Source: Lentinus brumalis (Eukaryota; Basidiomycota; Agaricomycetes; Polyporales; Polyporaceae). From it: a stretch of 64,000 nt of DNA. Of the stretch, positions 26,301-37,892 are shown piece after piece. The position numbers were made by a program, and so were the translations under genes. The notes under the pieces are model-generated. The model did no database searches, was not told the origin of the DNA, and saw only the letters and a program-made list of their open reading frames with translations. Numbering within the stretch: the stretch's first letter is position 1; each line of letters starts with the position of its first letter. The stretch is from NCBI GenBank assembly GCA_001792895.1, contig MARA01000003.1, positions 744,001-808,000 of the forward strand, read 5' to 3'.

Positions 26301-27473
26301 CGCGTCTCGTTGTTGATGATTCCCGTCTCGTCCTAGAAGTATCGCGAACTCGAGAGCGTGGTCTTTCGCGAGTATCGCGGTCTCGACGGGAGTCAGTCCC
26401 TGGGCAAGCAACTCAGCCGCGAACAGGAGTCAAAGTCGATCTACTTACTGTCGTCACGACCCGCCTTGCTGGGCTCCGCGCCTGGAAGTTTGGTTCGGAT
26501 TGTGGAAAAGGTATCGCAAAGGCAGACCACACACCTCTTCGCCAATCATCACTACTTTCGCCGGCCTTTCTCTTTGGTACATCCCGGCCCTCTCCACGGC
26601 GTCCCGTGGCTTGTGATTGGCCAAGTCTTGAGGTCGAGGTGCCAGACAGATGAGGAGCGGCGTCCCGTTCTTTGTTGCGAAGGTTGGATGCTGAGAGGGC
26701 AAGGCGATCGCGGTCATACTTGTCGGAGAGCTGTGCCGCGGAGGTAAGGATTAGGATGCTGCTAACGCGTGGTTACTCACATTTCTTATCCGTTCCTGGC
26801 CTTCACGGTCACGAAGATCGCGCTCTCTTTCCCGGTCAACATCCTTGTCGCCAATTCTGTCAGTGGTGCGAGTAGACTGATGCCGGAAATTGCCCATCTG
26901 CGACGGTTGAGAGAGTCCAGAGCGGAAGGATGGCCGAGTGGAGTCTGGCCATAGTAGATGAGGGATTGATTCGGGAGTGAACTAATGGTCGGGCTTACCA
27001 ACGTCATCTGTCTCTCTAGTACGGAAGCTCAGGAAAAGAGTCAGACAAGTGGTTCAGGAATAGACCAACTAGCCAACATACCGACGGTCCCTCGCATTTG
27101 TAGCCGCAGTTGACTCTGATTCCTTCTTGCTCCCAACCTGTTCATTCCAATCACTGCGGGCGACTTGTTATGTGCCATAAACGCGATCCCATGCACGCGC
27201 GACGCACCCGAACCAATCTTTGAGAGCAGGCATGTCCTGCGGTGGACCAACCAAAGGAGACTTGAGGAGATGAAGAAGCTCATGTCGGGTGTAGACCTTG
27301 AGCGGACGCGGAGGCGAATCGAGTGTTTTGTCGTTGACGTCTGCTGCCACTTTGTCCTGCAGAGAGACTTCGGCCACCGCCTCTACGACATCGTCAACAG
27401 TGTTTGCATGGGATGGTGAAGTTGATTCTGGAGTGGTGACCGGGAGAGCGATGTCAGCGTCCTGCGAGGCCAT
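23369..27473 (-). CDS. 4E-T-like eIF4E-binding protein
   Basis: Start at 27473 (MASQDADIAL). Residues about 80-86 read YTRHELL, the eIF4E-binding consensus Y-x4-L-hydrophobic, matching the site of animal 4E-T (YTKEELL). The next exon follows as KDWFGDWNEQVGSKKESES. Then comes a very long Arg/Asp/Glu-rich stretch, a conserved core (EPAWMETYVPTSPGGGILGG; DGIQAWKKGMKEKE; DEIQLFKLMMKREAEKK), and a disordered Pro/Gly/Gln-rich C-terminus with MEDIFAMLQSSAQ and polyglutamine. In 4E-T proteins the first motif recruits mRNA-bound eIF4E and later segments bind the decay helicase DDX6/Dhh1, repressing translation in P-bodies. Four frame breaks lie at G/C runs: 25601-25603, 25432-25434, 24571-24575 and 23576-23580; each is healed by one base. 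Identity rests on the motif, architecture and family memory; exon borders in the RD-rich part are approximate. Confidence 0.75.
23491..23555 (-). repeat. CAG/CAA repeat encoding polyglutamine
   Basis: CTG/TTG triplets on plus read as CAG/CAA on the coding strand, giving about thirteen consecutive Gln plus a preceding Gln/Leu run near the C-terminus of the 4E-T-like protein. A second Gln-rich stretch lies at about 24270-24320. Confidence 0.85.
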
Positions 27474-28579
27474 ACCGAATGGAGGGGAGGGGAAATGGGG
27501 AGATGGGTGGTGCAGACGAGTTGGACCTTTTCCGTGTCAGTCCTTGCGCGGCACATCAGAGCACGCGCCAGACGCCCGCCAGTGTTGCCGCCTCCTCCTC
27601 CGGTACTTGCTGCATGCATCCACCTGCACACACAGTGTCGCCTTCTCGAGTCTCCGATGCAAACCCTCACGTTGAAACACTTCATTTTGAAACAGCGAGC
27701 CCTAAACCTGTATCGCCAAGCAATAAGAGCGACTCGATGTATGCTTCCACTTTGGGTACTTCTCTACCGATACAACATGCTAACACAGCAGCAGCCATCC
27801 CAGACAGGACCACGAGGTTGGAAACTATCGCGTGGATTCGCAGCGAGTTCGAGCACAACAGGAGACTGGTCGACGTTGTGGGTTGTCTATCATAGGATGC
27901 TCCGCATCTACTCAACGCTAAGCACATTTCAGGCACTCATCGAAGACAAGATAGCCTCCGGGCGTAGAGAACTGAAGCATCTATTTCCTGGAATTCACTT
28001 ACCTCCCTGACCTTGCTACATTCTGGCCTACCAGCCCGGTCTGTGAGTACTACTTGCGTCTGGTTGAAGTGTGGCCTCCAGAAGACCTTATCCGCCCATA
28101 TGTAGTGAGCGTCATGTGTTCCAGGGCGGCAGAACCCATATATGTGCTGCGGTATGGCTGGTGTCAATAAATGCTGGACCTCTCGAAGTCACCTTCCGCG
28201 TGAAGGCGACCTTCTCCCATCCTTCCACCCCCTTCAGCCTATCAACATCCATTAACCAGGAGATCACAGGTACCTATCTCAAGCCAGCGCTATGTCGAAC
28301 TCTCTAACGCATTTACATAACAGCCTCGGGCTTTGCCGCGATTGCACACGATACATGCATATATATTCAGCGTGCTGGACATCATTTGGCAAGGTAAGTC
28401 TCACTCATCGATCATGTCTTCGATTCGGAAGTATTGCAGGGTTTCACATCCGTAGACCCGATATGCGACGCCTTATTCGCGTTGTCAATTCCACTCGCTG
28501 AGACTCCTGCAGTGATCCATAGCTTAGCCTGAGCGGATACCCAAGACTGCTCTCGCTATCAGTCGGCTTCTTCGTACAT
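27474..28579. other. Divergent region between 4E-T-like gene and RdRP 1
   Basis: Contains the promoters of two divergently transcribed genes. Open frames of up to 171 codons at 27479-28010 have no known motifs. Nothing else is recognised. Confidence 0.5.
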
Positions 28580-31500
28580 ATGGAAGTTCACCTCTCGCAC
28601 GTCACCTTCGGGATATCAACTCACAAACTCAAGTCCGAATTGGCCGCCATCCTCCACGCCCCCCTTTCCTCGTACCCCCGGATGTCCCCTTCAATTTCGA
28701 GGTTTGGCTCATTCCTCAGAAACGAATGGGAGCTTGGAGGAGTGCCTCTCTAACGTTGCCCACCACCGAAATCGCTGAGAGACTCCTGTACTGGTACGGT
28801 ACGCGACCTCCACAACCGCCGCGTCGCTCTCTGGTTCTCGGTACGAACCGCGTGCAATTTGAGTGGAGTCGGAGAGTAGCGCGCAGGGAGGTTCTGGAAC
28901 GTATACGACGGTTGCCGTACGAAGACCCTCGGCAAACCCAAGTTCGCGAGCAAGAGGCTGCTGAGCTCTCAGCCCTTCTTATCCACGTATCCGCGATTCA
29001 GTTTGGATGGGAATGTCGAGACAACGTCTATTCTGTCGAATGGGAGAAGACTTGCCTGGGACACCTTCGGTTCGACAGGGATCGTCGCGAGTTCATAGTG
29101 AAGGTGCCGGGCGATGGGCTTTCGGACTCGCGCCTTGTCGCGATCCGGGTCAACCAGATCGCCTGGGTGTCCGCCAGTGTCCATCAATCGTCTGGCAGAC
29201 CCACGTTGTTCTTCTCCCTTAGCCACCCACCCAGCTTCCAGACGGAGTCAGCGTTCGCTCAACTCGGGCGCGGCTTCGGCGTTCCGAGTAGCAATGCTCC
29301 TCAGCGTCAGCGATGGTCCGCCTTTGACGAGGACCATGGACCAGTCGCCCCCTTCACCTCGCTTGCAATTCGTTTGGAGTGCGCTTCCCTGGGCGACCTC
29401 CAGGCCTTCCGGAACTTCGCGCGCACGGCGCACATCTCTGTCCTGAGCTTTTCCTATCCGATCGAGCGGCGCCAACTCTTCTCGCAGGAGTCGAGGGAAC
29501 GATATGATATATGGGTGGCGGGTCTGCCTTGGATTGTCGCATTCCACGTAGAGGCCTTGCTTCGATCCTGGCTCGTCGACATGACGGAGATCCTCACACT
29601 TCGTCCGCTTATCGACCGTGTTTTGCGTCAGCACAAACGCGACTACACTGCAGCTCTTTTGCGGGACTTCGCCGCCCAAGCCAAGGCCTTATTCTGGTAT
29701 GGCCCGGACCAGGGGTCACCCTCGAACGCTGCGCAGAACCAGCCAATTTATACGGCACACACCGTGTCGGAGCTTTTCTCGCAGGTCTTGGCGCGGTTCG
29801 TTCACAAGCCGCTGGACACATCCTTGACCATGGGAGATACCACCGCGCCGTTCCATTGTCTCCATGTGGTCGTCACCCCCTCGACGATGATTCTCGAAGG
29901 GCCCTATCCAGAACGCTCCAGTCGTGTCATGCGAACATACTACCGCAACCAGGACTGCTTCCTGCGAGTCAGCTTCCAAGACGAGAATCGCTTGCAATTG
30001 CGGTTTGATCGTGACCTCGATGGTCGAAGTTTCGTCAGTCGGAGGGTGAAGCGCATCCTCCTTGACGGCATCACCATCGCTGGAGCCCACTTCAGTTTCC
30101 TCGCGTACTCCCAGTCGGCGCTAAAGGACCACGCAGTCTGGTTCGTCAAACCCTTTCGCCACGTCGATGCCAACGGCAACACCCATATCGTCGATGCCGG
30201 ATCTATCATCGCGAGCCTAGGTAACTTCCGGAACCTCTCCTACGACCCACGCTTGATATATTGCCCTGCACGGTACGCTGCACGAATATCCCAGGCGTTT
30301 ACGGCCACAGATGCGTCGATCTCCATGGAAGTCGGGCAGATCATGGAGGCGCGAGACATAGAGGTTCCCGATGGCAAGTACGTGTTCACGGACGGAGTCG
30401 GGAGCATCTCGCCTCAGCTGGCACGGGAGATATGGGCAGCGTTGCGGCAAAGACGTCGTCGAGGACGGCAAGATAGGACCTATCCCCGCGCATACCAGAT
30501 CCGCTTTCAGGGCTCCAAGGGGATGCTGAGTGTCGACTACGCTCTCACCGGCAGGACTGTTCTTCTTCGTCCGTCCATGATCAAGTTTGACGCGCCGCAC
30601 TCCCTCACAATCGATATCGCTCGCGCTTTCGACAGGCCGGGCACATACTACCTCAATCGACCCCTGATCATGTTGTTGGAGGGTCTTGGCGTACGCTGTG
30701 AGGTATTCGAGGAGCTCCAAAACAATGCCGTCCGGGACGCGAAAAGATCCATCGAGTCCCTCGAGTCGTCTGCCCGCCTCCTCGAGGCTCATGGCCTTGG
30801 GACGTCCTTCCGCCTAACGTCGGCGATGATAGGCCTTCACAAACTCGGACTCGAACCTCTCAAACGCGACATCTTCTGGCGCCAGATGATGACGTTCGCT
30901 GTCAACCACGTGCTGCGAGAGCTCAAGACTCGCGCTAGGATTCCTGTTCCTGGACAGGATAGCTGGACACTGGTTGGGGTCGCGGACGTGCACGGATACC
31001 TTGGAGAGGGCGAAATTTTCGTATGCGTGGACTCACCAAACGAGTCTAAGCTAATCTATCTGGAGGGTCCAACCTTGGTGTCGCGTTCCCCTACCATACA
31101 TCCAGGCGACGTCCAAATCGTTCATGCTATTGGGAGGCCGCCAGCTGGCTCACCGTTCGCACGGGAGTCGTTGCGGAACACGATTGTGTTCTCAACCAAA
31201 GGTGTGTTTTTCTACACAACGAGGAATTCGTCGAGAACGAGTGCACTTGACAAACTTGTGCCAATACTTATAGGCGAACGCCCGTTGCCTTCCTGCTTGG
31301 GAGGCGGGGACCTTGACGGCGATGTGTACAATGTCACCACACGACCCGGGCTCCTCCCTGAGAAGACGTATCATCCGGCTGACTACGAGCCAGCGCAGAA
31401 GAAGTTCGTGGACCATGAGAGTACCATTGAAGATGTGGCTGAGTTCGTCGCCGAATACATCAGCAGTGATGTGAGCGACCCTGTTCTGGCGCTTCGAACC

Positions 31501-32483
31501 CGAGCTGACTCGTCACAGACTCTCGGAATCATTGCGACGACATGGCTCATTATCGCGGACCAAAGCCCCTTAGGCATATTGGACCCGGATTGTCTCAAGC
31601 TCGCTGCTCTGCATAGTGACGCGGTCGATTATCCCAAAAGCGGACAACCGGTCCCTCTCGAGCTCATTCCCAGACAGCACTCTCAAGTGAAGCCTGACTG
31701 GAATGCTCCAGAAACTATCAACAGGGAGAACCCCTCATACTACGAGAGTGACCGAGCGATCGGCAAACTCTTTCGCGCCATCGACCTGCCCGCTATCCAA
31801 GTTGTCCAGCGGGCCGCACGTTTTCAGCGTCGACATATGCCAGACACTGATCAAGATGGACAGCTGGCCGATGTCCTTGCTTTGATATATGCCGATGAGG
31901 AGGATGCGGATGATGTCGCGGGCGCTGTCCGAGATCGTGTCGCGGAGTTCATCCATACCAATGAGTATGACGACGCGACTATTACTGACATCTGGGAACT
32001 CTACAACACATATGTCTCCCAACTCCGGGCGATCTGCGCGGATAACACGCTCTCGCACTCAAGGTCCGCTATGCTCACGGAGGAGGAGGCAGTAGTACGT
32101 GCATCGGCGCCCTCCCCTTCACTACCGACTGACAGCAGGCCGTCAGGTTGGAACCATCGTGGCGAAGTGTTCTCAGCCTCGCAAGCGGAAGGATCTCATG
32201 TCGCAAATGAGGGAGCAGACAGCCACTCTCGTTGGCAATGTCAAGGGAGAGATCGCTGGAGACGACAACCTCCTCTCGGAAGAGTCGCTTCGAAGAGCTT
32301 GGATTGCATACAGGTTGGCGAACATGGAGGGCGACATATTCGGGGCACGTAGTTTCGCTTGGATAGCTTTGGGAAGCATATTCGATGCAATAAAGGAGAT
32401 CGAGGAGGAGGAACATACAGTATCGCGGCGGTACGTCTGCCGTGTATCTTCTGAACCACCGCTGATTTTGTCCCAGTGGATAG
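28580..32483 (+). CDS. RNA-dependent RNA polymerase 1 (RNA-silencing type)
   Basis: Cellular RdRP of the quelling/RNA-interference family, which copies single-stranded RNA into dsRNA for Dicer. The polymerase core is complete: FTDGVGSISPQLAREIW, YQIRFQGSKGMLSVDY, LRPSMIKF, SRSPTIHPGDVQIVHAIG, and the catalytic loop GGGDLDGD with the Asp triad at 31309-31323. Introns are 31202-31273 (72 nt), 31471-31518 (48), 32095-32146 (52) and 32431-32476 (46); the first two are multiples of three without stops, so the frame reads through them. The start ATG at 28580 (MEVHLSHVTFGIS) aligns with the start of the next gene, but the frame breaks at the C run 28659-28664; one extra C restores FNFEVWLIPQKRMGAWR. 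If the break is real, translation could begin at 28726. About 1228 residues when repaired; TAG at 32481-32483. Confidence 0.92.
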
Positions 32484-33092
32484 TACAGTTAGACAGTGGT
32501 CAGACAGATCGGTCTCTAGATCACTAGGCAATTTTCGCTAGGATGATCGCAGCAGATGCTTCCAGTGTGAGGCTCAGTGTAAGGCTCCCTGCCAAGTGAC
32601 GTGATCTCCCGTTGAAGAGGTAGGCGACCTGGTGTTGGTCTTCGAGTAGAATTCCTGTACCAAGCGTCCTGTCCCACTCGATCTTTGTGAGTCATCTTTT
32701 TCCCCCGTGCCGCTCTGCAACAGTTCATGTGAAATGTCTCCTCTCACTGGATAGTGCTCACAAAACTTCCTCCGTCATGGGACTTCGTCAGCGTCAAGAC
32801 AGTGTGCTGCGGTAGGTGCAAGGAAGGCAAGTGAGTCTTACTACGTATAATCAGCGCACACGATCTCCAGGCACGCATGTGTGGACTACTATCGTCGGAC
32901 AGAAGGAGCGACTCAGGATGACGGTAAGACCCGGCGGTCCAGCTGATATCTCTATCTCACACTGTGCTGCAGGTACAGTCCGCGGTGCCTTCTTAGTGCT
33001 GCAGCATGAAATCAAAGCGTTTATGATGACTCTACAGCGACCTCGCGTTTGCCCCCAATCTCTCTCCCTTCCACCTCGCACATCCTTGGCTC
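32484..33092. other. Spacer between the two RdRP genes
   Basis: 609 bases with the terminator region of RdRP 1 and the promoter of RdRP 2. No gene and no mobile element remnant seen. Confidence 0.6.
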
Positions 33093-36000
33093 ATGGAGAT
33101 TTTCGTCAGAAACCTCCCTGTCTCAATCAGTAACAGCAAGCTTGAGCTTGAGCTCAGTAATATTCTACATTCACCCCCGATGCGGGACCCCACTACCGAG
33201 CCGATATTCAACTTCGATGTTCATCTCTTCCAGCACAGGAAGAGACAGTCGTACCGGATTGGCGCATTGACACTGCCGACCGTCGAACTCGGCCACCGTT
33301 TCCTTCGGATCTACGGCGGTGAACCCTTCCCCATGCGACGCATGATCATCGGCACTACCTCTGTCTTATTCATGCAGAGCAAAAAGTCTGCGCGACCGGA
33401 AGTTGTGGAGCGAATACGCAATACCCCTTTCCAGGACCCGAGGGAGGCCGTAGCGCGCGACCAGAGGGCCGAAGACCTGCAAGCCCTGAAAGTCGATGTC
33501 TCGACGATACAGTTTGGCTGGGAGTGCAGAGACGGTGTCTACTCCATCGAATGGGAGAAGCAATGCGAGGCTGCTCTGGTCTACGAACGAGACCGGAGAG
33601 AATTTCGCATACAGGCCATACAGGCGAGGGAATCTGACCGACCTGCGTCAACCTCCGGCTCGTCCGACGATATCTTCGAAGCACTGTTCGATAATGAGAG
33701 CATCCTCCAGACGATCAACAATCTAACACGGACCACCTCTCACATCGTCATTCGCGTCAATCAAATCGTCTGGGTGTCCGCCACTCAGACTGTCCCTGTT
33801 GCCACCAGCTGCCCCGTTATCTTTTTCTCTCTTCAGTACCCCCCTGCGTTCGAGACAGAGGAGTCCCAAGCGCTCTTCGCATATTTGGATGATAGAGCCC
33901 CGCAACGTCAACGATGGTCCGCCCTCGATGACGACCATAGTCCATTCGCACCATACACCTCCCTTTCCATCCGCCTGGTGTGCAACTCGCGCGATGACAT
34001 CCGGAACTTCCGCGAGTTCGCACGCGATGCCCATTGTCCCGTCAACGACTTCTCCCATCCCATTGAGAGAAGGCAACTACTCTCTCCTCCCAGGCGCGCC
34101 CAGTATGACATCTGGATTCATCGCTTGCCATGGCTCGTCGCCTTTCGGGTGGAGGCACTCCTCAGGTCCTGGTACCTCAATATGGCCGAGCTCCTAACAC
34201 TGCGCGATTCCATAGACCAAGTTCTCCTGGAGCGAGGGGTCGATTACACGGTTGCTGTGCTGCGAGAATTCTACTCTTGGGCGGCTCATCTCTTCTGGTA
34301 TGGGCAAGAAGGGGCGCTAGAGGAACATGAAAGTGTCCTCGCAGGAGAACCGATGGTGTACCACTTCCGACAAGTCCGAGAAACATTCGCATACACGCCG
34401 GTGGATAGTCCTTCCGATCCAGACGCCCCCTTCAACTGTCTCCACGTCGTGGTCACACCTACCACCCTGAGACTCGAGGGTCCAAATCCCGAGCGTTCTA
34501 ACCGTGTCATGCGGAAGTATTACCGCAACCACGACGCCTTCCTCCGGGTCAGCTTCGAGGACGAGAACCGTCTTCAGCTTCGCTTCGACCGCGAAGTGGA
34601 CTTGCGTAAGTTCATCGAGCGCAGGGTGAAGCGAATTCTGTTCGATGGACTCACGGTCGCTGGAGCTCACTTCCGCTTCCTCGCATACTCCCAGTCTGCA
34701 TTGAAGGAACATGCCGTGTGGTTCGTCAGGCCGTTCAGGCATATTGAGGAGGATGGCACTACCTGTGATGTCACCGCCACGTCGATCATCGCGAGCTTGG
34801 GGAACTTCCGCAACCTCTCCTTCGACCCCCAGCTCACGTTCTGTCCCGCTCGGTATGCTGCGCGGATAGCACAGGCCTTCACGACTACCGAAGCTTCGGC
34901 CACCGTGGAGGTGGAGGACATCCAGTCTGAACCGGACATCTTTGACGACTCTGGGCACGCCTTCACCGATGGCGTCGGAAAGATCTCCCCTCAGCTAGCC
35001 AAGGACATTTGGCGAACGCTGCAAGAGAGGCGGGGGAAAGGTCGCAGGCACAAGACGTATCCGAGAGCATACCAAATTCGCTTCCGAGGAAGCAAGGGTG
35101 TCGTTAGCGTGGACTACAGGCTGACGGGTCGAATCATCGTCCTCCGACCCTCGATGATCAAGTTCGAGAGTACCGGTTCTTCGACCATCGAGATTGCGGA
35201 GGCGTTCCACAAGCCTGGTCCATATTTCCTGAACCGACCTCTCATTATGCTGTTGGAGGGCCTCGGCGTACCTTACGAGGTGTTCAAGTCGCTCCAGGAC
35301 GATGCCATCGAGGCTGCGAGGCGGTCGATCGAATCTCTCGAGTGGTCCGCACAACTTCTGGATGGACACGGTCTTGGCGCGTCTTTCCGCCTCTCGTCAG
35401 CGCTGCTCGGCCTGCACAAGCTTGGACTGGGCCCGTTGAACGCGGACGTGTTCTTGAGGCAGATGATGGACTTCGCGATCAACCACGTACTGCGGGAGTT
35501 GAAGCACCATGCTAGGATCCCCGTATCCGGCAGCGACAGTTGGACCCTAGTTGGTATCGCAGACAACTATGGGTGGCTGGAGGAGGGTCAGGTCCTCGTA
35601 TGTGTGGACGCGTCTGATGAGGCAGCTCTCATTTACTTGGAGGGCCCTATCCTGGTCTCCCGCTCGCCCACCATCCACCCGGGAGACGTTCAGGTGGTAC
35701 ACGCTGTGGGGAAACCACCTGCGGGCTCTCCCTTCGCACAGGACCCGCCGAGAAATACGGTGGTATTCCCAATTAAAGGTGCGTTGCGCAATGCTGCGTG
35801 TAGAAGGGTGGTTTAGTCTGAGCATTGTGACGTACGACTCAAACAGGCAAGCGATCCCTACCCTCCTGCTTGGGTGGCGGGGACCTCGATGGTGACAAGT
35901 ACAACGTGACCACGAGACACAACCTTTTGCCTACATACCTTGACGGGAGACATCCCCCGGCATCTTACGCCCCTGCTGTCAGGAAGGTTCTCAGCCGAGA

Positions 36001-37090
36001 GAGTACGATGTACGACGTAGCTGATTTCGTCGCGGAGTACATCAGCAGTGATGTAAGTTCCTCTCGAGCAGAGCTACGCATCCGGCTGAAGGTCTTCCGT
36101 AGACTCTGGGCATCATCGCGACCAACTGGCTGATTATCGCCGACCAAAGCCCCATGTCCATATTTGACGACGATTGCCAGAAATTGGCCGAGCTTCACAG
36201 CAACGCTGTCGACTACCCAAAAAGCGGCCAGCCCGTGGCCATAAAGAACATACCGAGACTCAAATATGAACGCAAGCCCGACTGGGCTGCCCCCGAGACT
36301 GTGGCCAGGGAGCAGTACAAATACTACGAGAGCACACGAGCGATCGGCAAGTTGTTCCGAGCCGTTGACTTGCCCGCTCTCGGAGAAGTCCACCGCGTCG
36401 CCCGGAAGCAGCGTCAGAAGCTGGACAACGCCACCGAGGACGAGCAGCTGGGTCACCTTCTGGAGCGGTTCTATGAGGCAGAGGATGAGGAGGACGAACA
36501 GGTCATGTCAGCTGTCAGGAAACGAGTCTCGGAATTCATCGCCGTAGAGGACTATGACGACGACACCATCACGACAATCTGGGAGCTATACAACACGTAT
36601 GTCTCCCGACTTCGTTCCATCTGCTCCGATTATGTCGTGTCTCCATCTCGCTCTGCCATGCTCACTGAAGAAGAAGTGGTGGTGCGTACTGTAACTTACG
36701 GTGTCCCCTTGCGTATGCATGTTCCACAACTCACATCATGACGCTGCAGGTCGGGACCATCGTAGCAAAGTGCTCCCAACCCAGGAAGAGGAAGGACCTC
36801 ATGTCACAGATGAGAGACCAAACCGCAACACTGGTTAGGAGCGTCAAGGACGAGATCCAAGGGGACGAAGACACACCACACGAGACCGGATTGCAGCGCG
36901 CGTGGACTGCATATCGCCTCGCTTATGTAGAGGGCGACACCTTCGGGGCACGCAGTTTTGCATGGGTTGCCCTCAGCAGCATATTCGACGGAATCAAGGA
37001 CATAGAGGAAGAACACCCGCTTTTCAAACGGTATGAGCATACCATGCATTTAGTTGATACGTTGTTCTGATGTTCTGCTGCAGCGCGTGA
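33093..37090 (+). CDS. RNA-dependent RNA polymerase 2 (tandem paralogue)
   Basis: ATG at 33093, TGA at 37088-37090, about 1252 residues. Introns 35779-35846 (68 nt), 36053-36102 (50), 36682-36749 (68) and 37031-37083 (53) sit at the same places as in RdRP 1. The N-terminus MEIFVRNLPVSISNSKLELE resembles the first strand and helix of an RRM. Core motifs are intact: FTDGVGKISPQLAKDIW, YQIRFRGSKGVVSVDY, LRPSMIKFES, SRSPTIHPGDVQVVHAVG, and catalytic GGGDLDGD (Asp triad coded at 35882-35896). The C-terminal part (GTIVAKCSQPRKRKDLMSQM) is nearly identical in both copies. Unlike RdRP 1, there is no frame break and the introns are not multiples of three. It presumably makes dsRNA in gene silencing; which templates each copy uses cannot be told from sequence. 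Confidence 0.95.
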
Positions 37091-37283
37091 CGTTTCCAGC
37101 CTGTGCACCCTTCCCTTCAAGACAATCTTGTGTAGTCAGAGCATCCGAAGAAGCGAGAATGAAGAGGACATTGTACAATACGTGATACATAGCAGACACA
37201 GAACGACCTTGGACGCACGAGTGCCCCGCCGTAAGACTGGCGTTTTGGGAAGAAGCGCCACCGTACCGAAGACACGAAGAACC

Positions 37284-37892
37284 TCATGCCGTGTTGCGCA
37301 GAACTATTCCAAGACATGAGCGCCCCAAAGTTGCAGCATAGAATGACCACTCTCACCTAGGATGACAGAATCTCCTCTGGTTGACGAGGAGGTATCATTC
37401 AGACATGGAGTAGACAGATCGAACGGATAGACTCACCGGAGGAACATCTTACTGATGAACCTATCCTTGTTCACCGGTTTCTTGTTCTTTCCCTTCGGCA
37501 TCTCTGTCCACATCTGCAGGCGTACTCAGTATCCCGATCTCTCAGAGCAACGATTCAACATGCCTCCTTTACGTTCTCCAGAACCTGTTGAATGTGCACG
37601 TAAGAACCACAGCCAGGCATAAAGTACACACCGAGAGCGTACCATGTTACTGTGTCTGTCAAACGCCTTGACGCGTGCTAGCAGCTTTTTGTTGTTTCTT
37701 AGGGAAATGAGGACTTGCGTATGATTCCGAACCGCCTGCTGGAGGACAGACAAGGGTCCCTGGCTGATCTCGTGCTCCTCGAGCGCACGGAGCTGGGCTT
37801 CGTCGAGCTCCGACTTGGGGACGTGTACGTATTGACTGCAGCAAGCTATCAGAAGAGTAAGTGGGAGAGAAGAACGGGGGGACAGACCTCAT
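37284..37892 (-). CDS. SMD2: Small nuclear ribonucleoprotein Sm D2
   Basis: A 111-residue Sm protein on the minus strand, convergent with RdRP 2. The first exon is only ATGAG (37888-37892), followed by 37644-37835, a 21-nt exon 37564-37584, and exons below 37513; stop TGA at 37284-37286. Sm motif 1 reads [31 protein letters not shown], shown here in overlapping blocks: [34 protein letters not shown]. Sm motif 2 is FLRGDSVILVLRN. The basic insert [13 protein letters not shown] between them is specific to SmD2. The product belongs to the heptameric ring on U1, U2, U4 and U5 snRNAs. The intron 37514-37563 appears to use a GC donor (GAG|GCATGT), since that is the only junction giving VLENVKEMWTE. 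Confidence 0.95.
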
